Shown here piece after piece: positions 20,591 to 33,100 of a stretch of 64,000 nt of DNA. The notes under the pieces are model-generated. The model did not search any database, was not told the DNA's origin, and saw nothing but the letters and a program-made list of their open reading frames with translations. Positions within the stretch are counted from its first letter, which is position 1. Each line of letters opens with the position of its first letter. Origin of the DNA: Fagopyrum homotropicum. Taxonomy: Eukaryota > Streptophyta > Magnoliopsida > Caryophyllales > Polygonaceae. The position numbers and the translations under genes are program-made. The DNA lies in contig BSWB01000003.1 in NCBI GenBank assembly GCA_033239125.1, forward strand, positions 107,714,320-107,778,319, in the 5' to 3' direction.

Positions 20591-23500
20591 AGTAACACCT
20601 CCAGTTCTAGGAACTCAAAGCTTTACGAGCTAGGACCTCCCAATAGGTCCCGACCCTCAGAGTAGAAACAACAATATTGGATCTTACAACAAGGCACAAA
20701 TAAATGAAAACCAAAAACTTACATAAAACCCAATCCCGTCCTATAATCTACGGGAACCCCTGCTGACCACACCGTCCAAATCACTAAGAACTGTCCCTAA
20801 CCTACAAGGCATCTACAACATCGGTATAAACCGTTAGCTAGCATTCTAGATATCAAAAAGACAGTAAAGGCACAAACACACATATGGAAATATAAACATA
20901 TAGCATGCTCGCACTCAACCGTTTATTATCTTATTTTAAGTTAATCCCTTTACTAATTCAACTTATTTTGTCACACAAGAATCGCTACGATCTCTCCTTT
21001 GTCCCCTTTCACTAATAGAAATAGAGCAGATGCATCCCTCTGTCACATGCTGGACTGGTCGCAAGAGAACCTCCCAGTTTTCCCATTCTAAACTAGACAA
21101 GCAGTAACCGCCCGATTATAATACACTTGGTCCAATTAAGGTACGATCCTATTCTAGTTATCCATTATAGCAATAAACAACAACACAAACAAGTCAATAC
21201 ACTCAAACCAATAGACGAACTGCAGCTAATTAAGTCCAGGGGACTTACCTCACTCGAAGATATCGTAACGGTCAACGAACAACTCAGTTTCCTGATCGAA
21301 AGGAAATAATGTGTGCTCAAACAAGGCATAACGCATCAGAAATGATTGCTAGAAGTCTATAGTCTACATGATCTCTTAGAGATATCCACAAGCTAGGGTC
21401 ACATACCCTAGTCTTATAGATTCATTGTAAGAGCCTAGTTATTGAGTTGCTGAGATGAGTGTTGAGGACCCAGTTTTGGCCTGATCCTCCCCTGCGTGAG
21501 CCAGAGGCCGCCCCTACGGTTCTCTTGGTCCGCCCCTGCGCCTCCTTGAGACGCCGCTACGGTTTTGGGTGTGTTGCAGCCGCCTTTGTTGACTCTTGAC
21601 CTGTGCTTTACCCTTTTCCTTCCTTTATAAGCTTCTTCTCTCTCCTTCCTGATGAGGGTTCTTCATTTGCAGCTCCATCTCCTTCCTCACGTTCATCTCC
21701 TCTTTCTTTCTCCCTTGGATCTCTTCTTGATCCTTGTTTGAGTTTGTGTGAGTTTGAAAGCTTATGAGCTTGGCTTTGTTGTTGATTGTTGATGGTTGAT
21801 GTTGTTGTGCTTGTGTTTGAGCCAACCTTGAGGTGTTCATGGTGTTCTGCTCTTGTTTGGGTTCAGCTTGGTAAGTTATCTCCCATCTCTTCCTATCTTT
21901 CTTCTTTCTTTCTTCTTTCCTTCTTTCCTTCTTTCCTTCCATTCCAGCTTAGGTTCCACAAGTTTGATCTTATGGCAACCTTGATTGGCTTCAATTGACG
22001 TATATATGTATGTATATGTATGTGTATGGCTGCTGGATGAAGAAAGAGTGAAGAAGATTTAGTGAAGAAGCAAAGGACAGCCGAAAGTGCATCTTCTGCA
22101 CACCAGCCGCCCCTGCGCCCCTTTGGACCGCCCTAGCGCCGACTATGAGCAGCCCCTGCGCCACCTTCCAGCCGCCCCTGCGGCCATGTGCACCAGCCTT
22201 GCTTTGCTCTTGGTTCTGCAGGTGTGTCTTGCTCCTAGGCCTGCCTATGGTTGGCATTGCCCCTCCCCTTCCTAGTATGAGAATGTAGTATCATGCTAGG
22301 GTTAGATGAGAGTGTTTGGTTGATGTTATGATCCTGTTATCCCTTGTATGGCCTTTGAGGATTATTAGATTGTAAGGTTACGTTGAGGATGATCCTATGG
22401 ATCTCTTGGGTATAGGTGTGACCCCTTTGATTGATAGGAGATTGAAATATCTCTATGCCTTGTTATTGGGCAGTGTACCTCTCAAGATTGGAAATTGATT
22501 GTGGTTGCGCTTTATACGAGGTTGAGGTAAGTCCGTAGGACTTACTTAGCTACCATCCTTATATTGGGTGTTTTCATGAGTGGTGTGTGCCCTATAAGTT
22601 TGCTATTTTAGCATGAGATGTCGCTTATTACCGACCTATGTTTTATTGATGGCCCGTATGCGTGGCTATGATAACCTTTCCCTTTCATCCCACCGAGGAG
22701 TCTGGGAGGTTGTTTGACGTCAAGCCATTTGGTAAACAAGAAGGGCGCAATCCACTCCCATAGGGTACATGGGTTGTGTGACCGACACTGCTCCCAGATG
22801 GCTAGTAGGCCCAGAGGCGAGGATGTATCGGTCCTTATGTCACATACTTTCATCTATCTATATATACACGATTTGAGTGAATGACTATTATATAAAGATG
22901 ATAAATGGGTAAATGTGTGGTAGCATATTGTTTTTATCTTTCATGATTGTGTTTGTGCTTATGCTTACCTTATATATGTACGGATAGCTAATGGTTTTAT
23001 ACCATGTTGTAGATGCCCTACAAGATAGGGGTGCTGTTGAGAGATTTGGCAGGGTGGTAGGCCGAGGACCTCTCGTACATAGAATGATTGTGGTTTTTGG
23101 GGTTGTTATGTTTCCCTCCTGTGTGAGGATGATCTTTTGTATACCTCCTGTGTGAGGATGTTGTTTTATACTCGGCTATGATGTGGTTCACCTTTTGGTA
23201 GTATAGTTTATACAGTTTTATGTACTTGTTTTATATCTGTTAGTGCCATGTTGTAAGGTCCAGTGAACTTGTTGTCAGGCTAGAGTCAGCATCCACTTTG
23301 AGATCCTAACCCAATGAGGCACTCCGAGTCCCACGGATTCGGGGTGTTGTATTCATAATGGTCAACAACATCAACACAAGCCAATGGAAGGAACGAGGGA
23401 AACAAGAAAGGAAAGTTCACCAAGGACGGGGCTACTGCAAACAAAACCGTGGGGCAGCCAGACAGTACCGCGGGGGAGACACTAGGGAAGATCCATGGGG

Positions 23501-24124
23501 GCGAGAATGTGCATCCACGGGGGAGGTGCACTGAATGAGGGTGGCATCAGGGTTTCTCTTGAAAACAAACTCCCAACAAGGGATCCAAATCTCGATTCCT
23601 TGATTCAAACACATCAACACTCAATCAAGGGATCTTGAGAACAACAACGTAACAACAACAGAAAGGTCAATAAGAGTGAAGACTCGATCTTGATACTTGA
23701 AGAAGAAGAAGAAGAAGAGGAAGAGAAGAACAAAAAGAAAGAGAAACAGAAGGGAGGGAAGGTGCAACAAGCTCAAGAACGTGAGGGGAATCCAAGGGAA
23801 GAAGACTTACACGTTCAGCAAGGTTCACAAGGGAAGAAGGCTACAACTTCCGAGGTTGAAGAAGAGCTTATGCAAGAAACGGGAAAAGGAAGAGAAGGCG
23901 GGAGTTTATAGGAAACAGTGGAAAAAGATAGAAGGAAGGACGTTTCTAGGGTTACAAGATCAAAGGAAATCCGGCTCATAAGATAGAAGATCAGATCTTC
24001 TATATATGGAAAGAAATAAAACGGAAAAAGAAAAACAGATATTGGGATTTGGGGGTCCACCCCACCCGCGGCTGGAACCCGCCGCTTCCCGCAGGGGCGG
24101 TGACAACCAAAACCGGCACTTACA
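20591..24124 (-). repeat. T2 3' LTR, split by solo LTR S1
   Basis: Without S1 and one duplication copy it is about 1603 bp, close to the 1633-bp 5' LTR. On the plus strand it starts AGTAACACCTCC (from TGTAACACCCC) and ends CCGGCACTTACA. Short GAA run at about 23699-23730, where the 5' LTR has a much longer one. Inside the element the next bases (24125-24143, TCAAAACCCCCTAAAAGAAG on +) are the polypurine tract read from the minus strand. Confidence 0.88.
21426..23351 (+). mobile_element. S1: solo LTR of the T4-type Tekay family
   Basis: Starts TGTAAGAGCC and ends GGGGTGTTGTA; 1926 bp, flanked by perfect TTCAT duplications (21421-21425 and 23352-23356). Similar along its length to the T4 LTR 60437-62196. 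No internal sequence remains, so it is a solo LTR left by LTR-LTR recombination. Carries GCCGCCCCTGCG-type repeats in two clusters (about 21505-21570 and 22105-22185). T2 LTR sequence reads through on both sides. Open frames here are not genes. Confidence 0.92.
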
Positions 24125-24539
24125 TCAAAACCCCCTAAAAGAAGTTTCGTCTCAAAACTTGCAACAAACCACCAGATCACACAACCACAAGGGTGGAGCA
24201 AAAATACTGAACTCTTCTCATAACAACTCGTAATCCCTCGCGGGGCATATAGTAAAAACGTCACACAAGCCTAACCTCAACTTAACAATGGAAGCTAAAA
24301 CTCAAACATCTACGCTACGGGTACATCCAACTCAACATAAAACTCCGAATAGTTGCTCTGGATGCTATCATCTGTCTCCCAAGTCACCTCATCTGCTGCT
24401 CGCATCGACCACTGCATCTTCATCATATGTATGTCATTCGACCGCAAGTGTCTCTTACTACGTTCTAAGACAGCTACACGATGCTCTACGAACGTATGGT
24501 CTGGCTCGACTACCAAATCCTCATGACTGACGATGTGCC

Positions 24540-25560
24540 TCGGGTCTAGTATGTACTCCCGTAACTAAGACACATGGAAGACGGGGTGAACATCCTCTAG
24601 TCTCGGTGGCAAGGCAAGTCTGTATGCTGCCTCTTCAACTCTCTCAAGAATCTCGAAAGGTCCGACGTATTTGGGGCTCAGCTTTCCCTTGACGCTGAAA
24701 CATCTAACACCTCGTGTCGGGGATACCCTCAACGATATTTGGGTTCTAACTCTGAAACATCTAGAGGTTTGTGCCTCTTATCTACCTCGGGTCTAGCGAC
24801 TCTACTCTTAGCATCCACTCTTGGATCATTGCTACTCGAGCCATATCGTACTGTATCTTCTCAGTTGCTACACCTCTAGCACTACTCGGCTCGTCCCAAG
24901 ACAGCGGGGTACGACATCTCTATCCGTATAGAGCCTCATAGGGAGCCATCCTAATCGATGCGTGCCAACTATTGTTATACAAAAACTCTACCGAGGGAAT
25001 GTGATATGGGCCCACCTATCCCTAGTCTTAGACATAGGATCTCAACATATCCTCTAGAGTCTAGATGTTCTGCTCCGACTAACCATCGGTCTGAGGATGA
25101 TAAGTTGTCGTGAATTGCAAACTCATACCTAGCGAGACATGCACTTGTTGCCAAAACCTCGAGGTGAACCGTCCATCTCTATTAGAGACTATAGCCCTAG
25201 GCACTCCATGAAGTCGTACTATCTGCCTTGTAAACTCCTCTGTCAATCGACTTACCGGGCACATTTCCTTGATAGCAATAAAATGTGCGGTCTTCATCAG
25301 TCAATCTACTATAACCCATATGCAATGAAAGCCTCGGCTTGGTCTCAAACCGGTAAAAAAGTCTATCGAGATGTCCCCCCACTTCTACTGAGGAACGGAA
25401 AGTGGTTGTAGTTCTCCTCCTTGTCGATGATGCTCGATCTTGACCTGCTGACAAGTCACACACTGAGCTACATATCTTGTCACGTCTGACTTTAGACCTC
25501 CCCACGAGTAGGAGCGTCTGATATCCTGATACATCTTACTCGCACCGGGATACATTGAGT
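24540..25560 (-). pseudogene. T2 integrase
   Basis: Read on the minus strand from about 25560: zinc-binding part with CVTCQQVKIEH, then the core DISIDFFTGLRPSRG, RLTEEFTRQIVRLHGVPRAIV, SNRDGRFTSRFWQQV, and TTYHPQTDG. The second catalytic aspartate sits in a motif normally SDRD; here it reads SNRD, so the residue appears to have changed to Asn. Stops interrupt the frame and the C-terminus decays below 24900. From 24260 to 24540 a chromodomain-side remnant (DLVVEPDHTFVEHRVAVLERS) is still readable on the minus strand. Dead copy. Confidence 0.84.
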
Positions 25561-25849
25561 AAGGTGTAGAGTGAGCCTCCTGTAGGATCCATTGTCAAAG
25601 CTCAGGATGTGAGGGCACACATACGCGATATTGGCGTCTCAAAACTCCATCAGCACCGATTGCAAACTAAGGTGCCTCTCCTCCAGACATCCTATCTCGG
25701 ATCCATGTCAAGTTTGGGAAACTCTCTTGCTTCTGTCGGATTTCTATCAAAACATCAGGTAACATCTCCATGATGGACAAATACTTGTCGGAATCCGGAA
25801 ACTGGGTATCCATCTCTAGCTATGCCAAATCTCGTTGTAACTGAGGTTG

Positions 25850-27252
25850 AGCTATCAACCGAGCGATCGCCAACTCCCAGGGAGTCTTTCTACTCAGGGC
25901 ATCAACTACCACATTGTCCTTCGCCGGGTGGTATAAGATCTCTAGATCAAAGTCCTTGATCAATTCCTACCATCTCCTTTGGAGGTTATTCAACTCACAC
26001 TGAGTGAATATGTACTTTAGACTCTTATGGTTTGTGAATATCTAACACATAGCTCCGAACAGATAATGCCTCAAAATCTTAAGAGCGTGAACAACAACAG
26101 CTAACTCGAGATCGTGGGTAGGGTAATTTTCCTCATACGTCTTCAACTATCTCGACGGGTATGCTATAACCTTACCCCTCTGCATCAAAACACATCCCAA
26201 GCCGAGCTTGGACGCATCGCGGTAAGCTACAAAGTCCTCAATGCCCTCTGGTTGAGCTAAGATAGGAGCCGAGGTCAACCTCCTATTCAGCTACTCGAAA
26301 CCCTACAGGCACGGCTCGGACCACATGAATCTCGTAGACTTCCTTAGCAAGGGAGTGAATGGGCGGGCGATAACTAAAAAGCCCTCCACAAACCTGCGGT
26401 AATAGCCCGCCAACCCTAGGCTGCGTACCTCATTGACGTTCCTAGGAGGCACCTAAGATGCTACAAACTCGATCTTCACCGGATTTACCTTGATCCCTTC
26501 GGCGGAAACAGTATGACTAAGGTGTGCCACCTCAAACATCAAAACTTGCACTTAGAGAGCTTGCCGTATAGCTCTCTATCCTGCAGGACTTGGAGTACAA
26601 TTCTTAAATGTCATGGATGCTCCTCTATGCTACGAGAGTATACTAGAATATCATCGATAAAGACAACCACAAACGGGTCTAGAAAGTCGATGAAGATGTT
26701 ATTCATCAACTCCATAAAAACAATGGGCGCATTCGTGAGCCCTAAAGGCATCACTACAAACTCGTAGTGACCGTATCTAGTCCAAAATACCGTCTTGGCT
26801 ATGCCTTGGTCTCTCACCCTAAGCTGGTGATATCCGGATCTCAGATGGATCCGCAAAAGCACTGAAACTCCATGCAGCGGGTCCAAAAGATCGTCGATAT
26901 GGAGGAATGGGTACTTATTCTTGATTGTCACCTTGTTAAGCTCTCGATAGTCAATACATAACCTCATCAACCCATCTTTCTTTCTGACGAAGAGTACTGG
27001 TGTGCCCTAAGGAGATACACTAGGGAGGATGAAGCCCTTCTCAGCTAACTCGTCGAGCTGCTTCTTAAACTCAAGCATCTCGATGGGAGTCATGCGGTAA
27101 GGAGCCTTTGAGATCGGTCTCGTCCCGGGCTCTAGATCAATGCCAAAGTCTACACTCCTGTGAGGAGGTAAACTTGATGGCTCTCGAAAGATGTCGGTAA
27201 TCTCACATGCTATCGGAATCTCCTTCAATGTTGGACTCGTACTATCCTTCAT
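25850..27252 (-). pseudogene. T2 reverse transcriptase and RNase H
   Basis: Minus strand. RT starts near 27252 (RSVDFGIDLEPGTRPISKAP, YRMTPIEMLEFKKQLDELAE, GFILPSVSP), has a stop near 27008, then [19 protein letters not shown], the fingers-palm block, [17 protein letters not shown] and the intact catalytic motif FIDDILVYS near 26645. A stop follows after SIEEHP at 26611. RNase H homology ([34 protein letters not shown]) continues with stops to about 25880. Below that, to 25560, is the tether to integrase, without clear frames. Confidence 0.86.
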
Positions 27253-27279
27253 GGCATAGCACTAGAAAGCCTCGCAACC

Positions 27280-28104
27280 CTAACCGATATATCTTGCAAC
27301 TTGCATTGCACTGATAACTGTACCTCTCTTCCCGAGATCCCATCCTTGGAAGATCTCTACATGGCATGACTTTATAGTTACTGTCATTGTCCTTTTGCGG
27401 ATGTACAAAACTGCCTGATCTCGATCCATCCAATCCATGCCCAGAATGAGTTCTTCATGTACTAAGTACACGACGAAGAAGTTTGCTGGCAAATCATGAC
27501 CTCCCAATCTAATAGGGAAATCGCGAACCTCTCGTGTACCTTTAATCTTACCCCCATCGGGTAATCCTATATAGAAGGGTCTCCCCTCTACGGTGACTAA
27601 GGCCAATCTATCTACACACGCATAAGAGATAAAAGAATGCGTAGCACCGGTATCGAAAAGAACTCTGACAGGAAAACCATTAATATGAATGGTACTTGTG
27701 GTCATTGGTGCTATCGGCTCTACAACACTCCTCAGCGCATTAACTAGTGTTGATGCATCTCTGGTGTCTGCAGAACCACCAACTCGTCCCCTACCTCTCC
27801 CATGTCTCTTAGCGGGACCCTGAGGAGCGGGAAAACTAGGAGCTCTTTGTTGTTGTTGTTGCTGCTGCTGTTGGTACTGAGGTCTTTGTCCATCTCCGGC
27901 AACACTGGCAGGTGAAGTTCCTTGGTGCGATTGTGCCTTGCCTTGACGGCAAAATGCAGCTTTGTGTCCGGTCTTGCCACAAGAAAAGCAAGTCACTACA
28001 GTCTTCTTACAATCAGCTCTCATGTGTCCGACACCTCCATAGTTAAAGCATTGTCGTCCGTTGTCGGAACTCTTCACAGACTGTTGGAAACGAGAGCGTC
28101 TCAC
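27280..28104 (-). pseudogene. T2 gag zinc knuckles and aspartic protease (open segment)
   Basis: 274 codons open on the minus strand. N-terminal part: CFNYGGVGHMRADC (first knuckle with Tyr where the second Cys is usual; T1 has the same) and CFSCGKTGHKAAFC (regular CCHC). Then a poly-Gln run of nine, a Gly/Arg patch, and a retropepsin with the intact active site LFDTGATHSFI and the block HEELILGMDWMDR. The protease matures the polyprotein. The frame ends at 27280 in the PR-RT linker, so it can no longer feed into RT. Confidence 0.86.
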
Positions 28105-28326
28105 TGCCCAAATCCAGATGCTCCAACACTAGTTGGTCCAGTCCTCTTCCTCTTTTCAGGACCTCCTGTCTCAAAAGCTCTCCTCTAACCTAGTCGATCT
28201 CTCTCATAAGTAGATGCTTTATCTTGATAGTCCATCAAGGAGTCACAACAGAAACCAGCAAGATAAGAGTGTGTAGACTCTCTATCTTCATCTGCTCATA
28301 ACTCGTGACCTTGTTGCGGGCGGTAC
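28105..28326 (-). pseudogene. T2 gag, C-terminal part next to Athila-2
   Basis: Minus-strand sequence keeps the block with DYQDKASTYERDR that T1 (about 6830-6870) and T4 (about 63390-63420) also have, then RKRTGPTSVGASGFG leading to the zinc knuckles. Stops are present. It is cut at 28326 by Athila-2; the N-terminal gag lies on the other side at 40115-40511. Confidence 0.78.
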
Positions 28327-30068
28327 TGATAGCATGAATTATAGTCTATATTTTGGGGTTTGTTTGGACGTTTTATCTTTCATAATCTGCATGTTTGTAT
28401 ATACATTATGTGATTTTACTACCATTTCATCTACCTTTGCGAGAATCGAGGTCTACACCTAGTTTCGTTGTAATTGCAGGTAATATGGTACGTTTTGCAT
28501 CAAAAAGGAGCAAAAGGAGTCATGAGTCATTTGGAGCTACATCCAGGAAGCACAGCCATGAATTAAAGATTTACTTTGGACCAATTTTGAGAGATTTCAC
28601 ATCCAGTTGAGATTCACCTCGGTTGACTACAGATTTACCTCGACCGAGGTGATCCAGAGACGCCGACTCGACCGAGGCGAACACCTAGGACGCGGCGAGA
28701 ATATTTTATTCTTAGCTGAGATCTTTTATCTTTGGAAGGTGATCTTATATTTTTTGGGCTTGGCTTCTAGAAGGAAGGAGATATGCAGAATATATATTTT
28801 ACCTATATTTATGGGATAATATCTTCTTAAGATTTATTATCTTTAGAGGTTTATTTTCCTATAAAAAGGGTTGGATTTCCACAATTCCATGATCACGCTA
28901 TACCGTCGATCAAGGTTTACACACGCAGCAGCCGCAGCCTACTCCAATTTGGGAGTCTTCGAAGAACCTTTTTGAAGGTTGAAGGAAGATAGAAGTCCAT
29001 AGCTTTTATAGCTTTTTGAAGGGTTTTGTAAGATTGTCTTCAATTCCCTCAATTGTTGTCTTGTCTTTTTGGATTGTTATCCAAGGAACGCTTTGTTGTG
29101 ATATTTGATTCAGTTATTGAAGTCTTTTCATTAAATTCTTCTTTGTTCAAATATTCACCTTCTTCCCTTACAATTAATACTTTCATAATGATGATGAGTG
29201 GCTAATTTCCTTGTGTGATTCTAGGGTGATTGGCTGAAGGTTGTGGGAAAAACAATGATAGAATAATCTTAGATTCCAGTAGGATCCTGAAAGTTCGAGT
29301 CTTTAACCTTAACCCTAAGCACCTCGTTCAGTCGATGAACATTTCGGCCGAGGTGGAAACTGGCTGACCGAGGTGACTTATCTGATCCATAACTGAGAGT
29401 TAAGTGTTAGAGTTTGCCAAATCCAATTCTTATTATACCTTTCCTGGTTCAAAGCAAGCTTAGGATGAGACTTACCCGGTAATTCCTTAGTTTGTGTACC
29501 AACGATCATAAGTGTAGGTAATAAAGGTTTATCCTTTATTGGGGTTTGAGTGTGCTTCCATCCCATCTTTGTGAGTTAGCCTGAGACTTACCCGGTAAAG
29601 GTTGATTCTATTCCCTTAGATGGTATGTTAGTTTGAGGTTATAGTTCTTTATCTTAATTCCTTGAGACTTACCCGGTAATAGGAGTTACGGTTTGGGATT
29701 AGTGTGTAGTGAGACTTACCGGTGATCTACTCCACTTTAGAAACACCTTCCCCACGCAAAAATCTCAGCTTTGTCCGCTTATCTACAGATCTTGAGTTGG
29801 AACCACAACTAGATGCCTTAATCCCTAGAATTGCATGTTTGCTTTATTTGACATCTTATTCATCTTTGATTGTGTTAAATCGATCTTGTGGTTAGTATTA
29901 ACATTAGCACACCGTATTGACTCTGTTTCACCGAGTCCCTGTGATCGACCCCTGGAATTTTCTTGCTTTTACTACGATTGACCCGTACACTGCGGGTTCG
30001 CATCCTTGTTTTAAGCTTAAGTCTAGGGTTATAAATTTAAAGCTTGCACACACCGTTTGGAGCGAACA
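28327..30068 (+). repeat. Athila-2 5' LTR
   Basis: TGATAGCATGAATT to GGAGCGAACA. TATA box CTATAAAAAGGG at 28859-28870, intact. CCTCGACCGAGG at 28638-28649 with a CTCGACCGAGGCG copy about 20 bp later. Second motif cluster near 29340-29375. Four GAGACTTACCCGGT-like copies in the last third; the fourth has lost one base (GAGACTTACCGGTG, about 29711). Confidence 0.95.
28859..28870 (+). promoter_or_regulatory. TATA box of Athila-2 5' LTR
   Basis: CTATAAAAAGGG, about 530 bp into the LTR, identical in the 3' LTR (38904-38915), in the Athila-1 3' LTR (18566-18577) and in the solo LTR (47948-47959). Conservation across copies supports it as the promoter of the genomic RNA. Confidence 0.75.
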
Positions 30069-30074
30069 AGTTTT

Positions 30075-30092
30075 TGGCGCCGTTGCCGGGGA
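30075..30092 (+). promoter_or_regulatory. Athila-2 primer binding site (tRNA-Asp)
   Basis: TGGCGCCGTTGCCGGGGA, perfect, six bases after the LTR. Followed by a leader hairpin GGGGCA-TT-TGCCCC (30127-30140) and a conserved block ending TTTTGCAGGT just before the gag start. Confidence 0.94.
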
Positions 30093-30193
30093 CTTGGTCT
30101 AGACCGAGCCGGTACGGTTTGCTCTTGGGGCATTTGCCCCGTTTTGTCTAACCACTCTACTTGAGTGACTTTTGCAGGTTCTTTCTTAGGTAT

Positions 30194-33100
30194 ATGCGAA
30201 GAACCCGCACTGGGAAGGAAATCGTTCCTTACGATCCCGAACCAGAAAAGACATACAAGCGACGCTTAAGAGAAGCGAAGATGGCCCAACAAGACGATCG
30301 CGATCTTGCGGCCCAATTGAGAGAGACGCAGGAGCTGCTACGTCTCAGTAAAGAAGAGCTAAGGCAAGAGAAAGAAGAAAATCATGCCAGGACTGCAGCA
30401 ATCGAAGCTGAGATTGCAGCCATTCGGGACCAGATTCTACTTCGACCGAGGGAGGATCCAGTAGTTGATCCTCGACCGAGGCAAATTCCAGTACCTGACG
30501 CCCCGGCCGAGGTATTTCCACCTCGGATGCCAGTCCGAGATGTTCTTCTTGCAGGAATCCCACAAACCCTATGTCAAAGGATGGACCCTAATCAACAGCT
30601 GAGGCGTCCAGGGGTGAACCTAGGAGATCCAGCGGATCATGACTACGAACTTCGACCGCAAGTTCTAGCCATGATTCGCCAATGCCAATTCGGAGGACTA
30701 GAGAAGGAGTCGCCGCATCAACATCTTCAAAACTACGAGATCTTGATGGAAACCTTGCGACCGTCCAGAATTGAGAACAACAACTACAAGATAAGACCTT
30801 TTTACTTTTCTTTGAAAGATAGAGCTCTTACTTGGTATCAATCTCTTCCTCCAGGAAAAATTAGCACATGGGAGGAGATGACTACAGAATTCTTGACCAA
30901 ATTCTTTCCCCCCTCAAAGACTGCTGAAATGAGAGGGAAGATCAATGCTTTCATCATGAAGGACAAGGAGAGCTTGTCCAAATCTTGGGAGCGGTTCAAG
31001 GATATCCTTTTGGATTGCCCACATCATGGGATTCCAAAGATTGAGTTGTTGGAGATCTACTTCAAAGGGCTGGATGGAAGCACCCAGTTCAATCTCCAAC
31101 TACTCTCCGCCGGTACCTTCATGGACATGGCGGTTGACGAGGCTTGGGACTTCATTGAGAAGCAAGCCTTGCACATGGAGAAGTACACCCACCAAGGAGC
31201 TGAGGGTGGAGTTAAAAGAGTCAACTTTCAAGAGACTCAACCCAACAACAACCAGCTCACGTCCTTGAAGAACGACGTGAAGCAATTGAAGGAGCTCTTG
31301 ATGGCTCAAACTAAGAAGGAAGAGCAAGGGCAAAGGAACAACAACAACAACAATAACGGGTACCGTAACAACAACAACGGACCCCGAAACAATAACTACA
31401 ACAACAACAATAGAGGATCCAATAGCAACAATTGGAGGGCGAATAACCAAAATCACGGTAACAATCACTCAAACTCCAACTCTAATGATTCCTCTAACCC
31501 TTTCCTCTCTTCTCCTTCTTCTTCTTCTACTCCATTGAAAAGCCAAGGGCAAGGATCAAATTCGTCTCAGCCGGAAAAGAAGGACGCAGTCCTGGAGGCA
31601 ATCTTGATCAAGCTTAGTGCTATGGAGAATTCTATGACTTCATTTTCGAGGGCCCAAAAGTCCTTCGAACAACAACTTGCTAATAGGGCGAATGAAGCGC
31701 CAAGAGATCCAGGGAAGCTTCCAACAAAGACGGAAACTAACCCTAAGGGCCAGTGCATGGCCATAACGACGAGGAGTGGACTCAAAACTGCAGATCCAGT
31801 ACCTCGCTCGATGCAGACCACCCCGGTCCAGACCCAGTCGAAGAACACCTCGACCGAGATGCCAACCGAGGCGGCGCAACAGAAAGCAGGAGGAACGACA
31901 GAAACTTATGTTCCACCTCCTGCATATAAACCACCACTTCCATTCCCTCAGTCCAGAGCCAGAGCACATCTAGACAAGCACTTTGGTAAGTTTCTTGACT
32001 TGATGAATAAGCTACATATTAATATTCCTTTCCTTGATGTTATTCTAGGTATGCCCGCCTATAGGAAGTTCTTAAAAGAAATCTTATCAAGGAAGAGGAA
32101 GCTGGAGGATGTTGGTGAAGTTAGGATGACATCTAAATCTTCGGAACTTATCAAGATCATGAAGGAAAAGATGCCACCTAAGTTGAGAGATCCCGGCTCA
32201 TTTTGCATTCCCATTCAAGTCGGGGATGTCACTTGTGAAGCCCTTTGTGATCTAGGAGCCAGCGTGAGCATCATCCCGCTGGAGCTATGCACTAAGATCG
32301 GTCTTGGAGAGCCCAAGCCAGTCAAGATTCGACTTTACATGGCGGATCGCTCCATTACCCATCCCGTGGGCATTTTGGAGGACGTTCCGGTCAAGTTAGG
32401 TAACTTCTATCTACCTATAGATTTTGTCGTACTTGACATTCCCGCAGATTATCCAGTTCCTATCATTCTCAGGAGGCCATTTCTAGCAACTTCGGGTTGC
32501 AATGTGGATTGCAAGAACGCCAAGTTGAAATTCAACGTTGGTGGCGATGAGGTGGAGTTCGCACTACTTGCAGCCATGAAAGGGGAGCAACTAACTGATG
32601 ATATCTTCAACATCTACGATGAAGAAGAATCAAGGGAATTGGTGAGCTCTATCCTTATTAACGATCCACTCGAAAGAGTTATTACCTTCAGTTTAATGGA
32701 GGAAGGTATAGATGCTTCTTGTGATGCAGATATACAGAGCTTGAAGGCACTGGAAGAGGATCCAGGAGCTAAAACTGAGAAGCTAACCCAGGAGACGAAG
32801 ATCTCCAGTCTCGGTTCCAGTAGAAGTATCTCGACCGAGGCACTTTCTGGACAGAGCGAGGCGTCTGAAGAACACCTCGGTCAACGCCTCTGCGCCTCGA
32901 CCGAGGTCGACAGCGAGAAGATTCAAACTGAGATTGCATTTAGTCCAGTTTCTGACACCACTCCACTGGAAAGAGGAAGCACAGATCCCTCTCAGAAAGC
33001 ACCCCCAGTTGTGGAGCTTAAACAACTCCCTAGTCACTTGAGGTATATCTTTCTTGGGCCGGATTCTACTTATCCCGTTATTGCTAGTGCTTCCCTCTCC

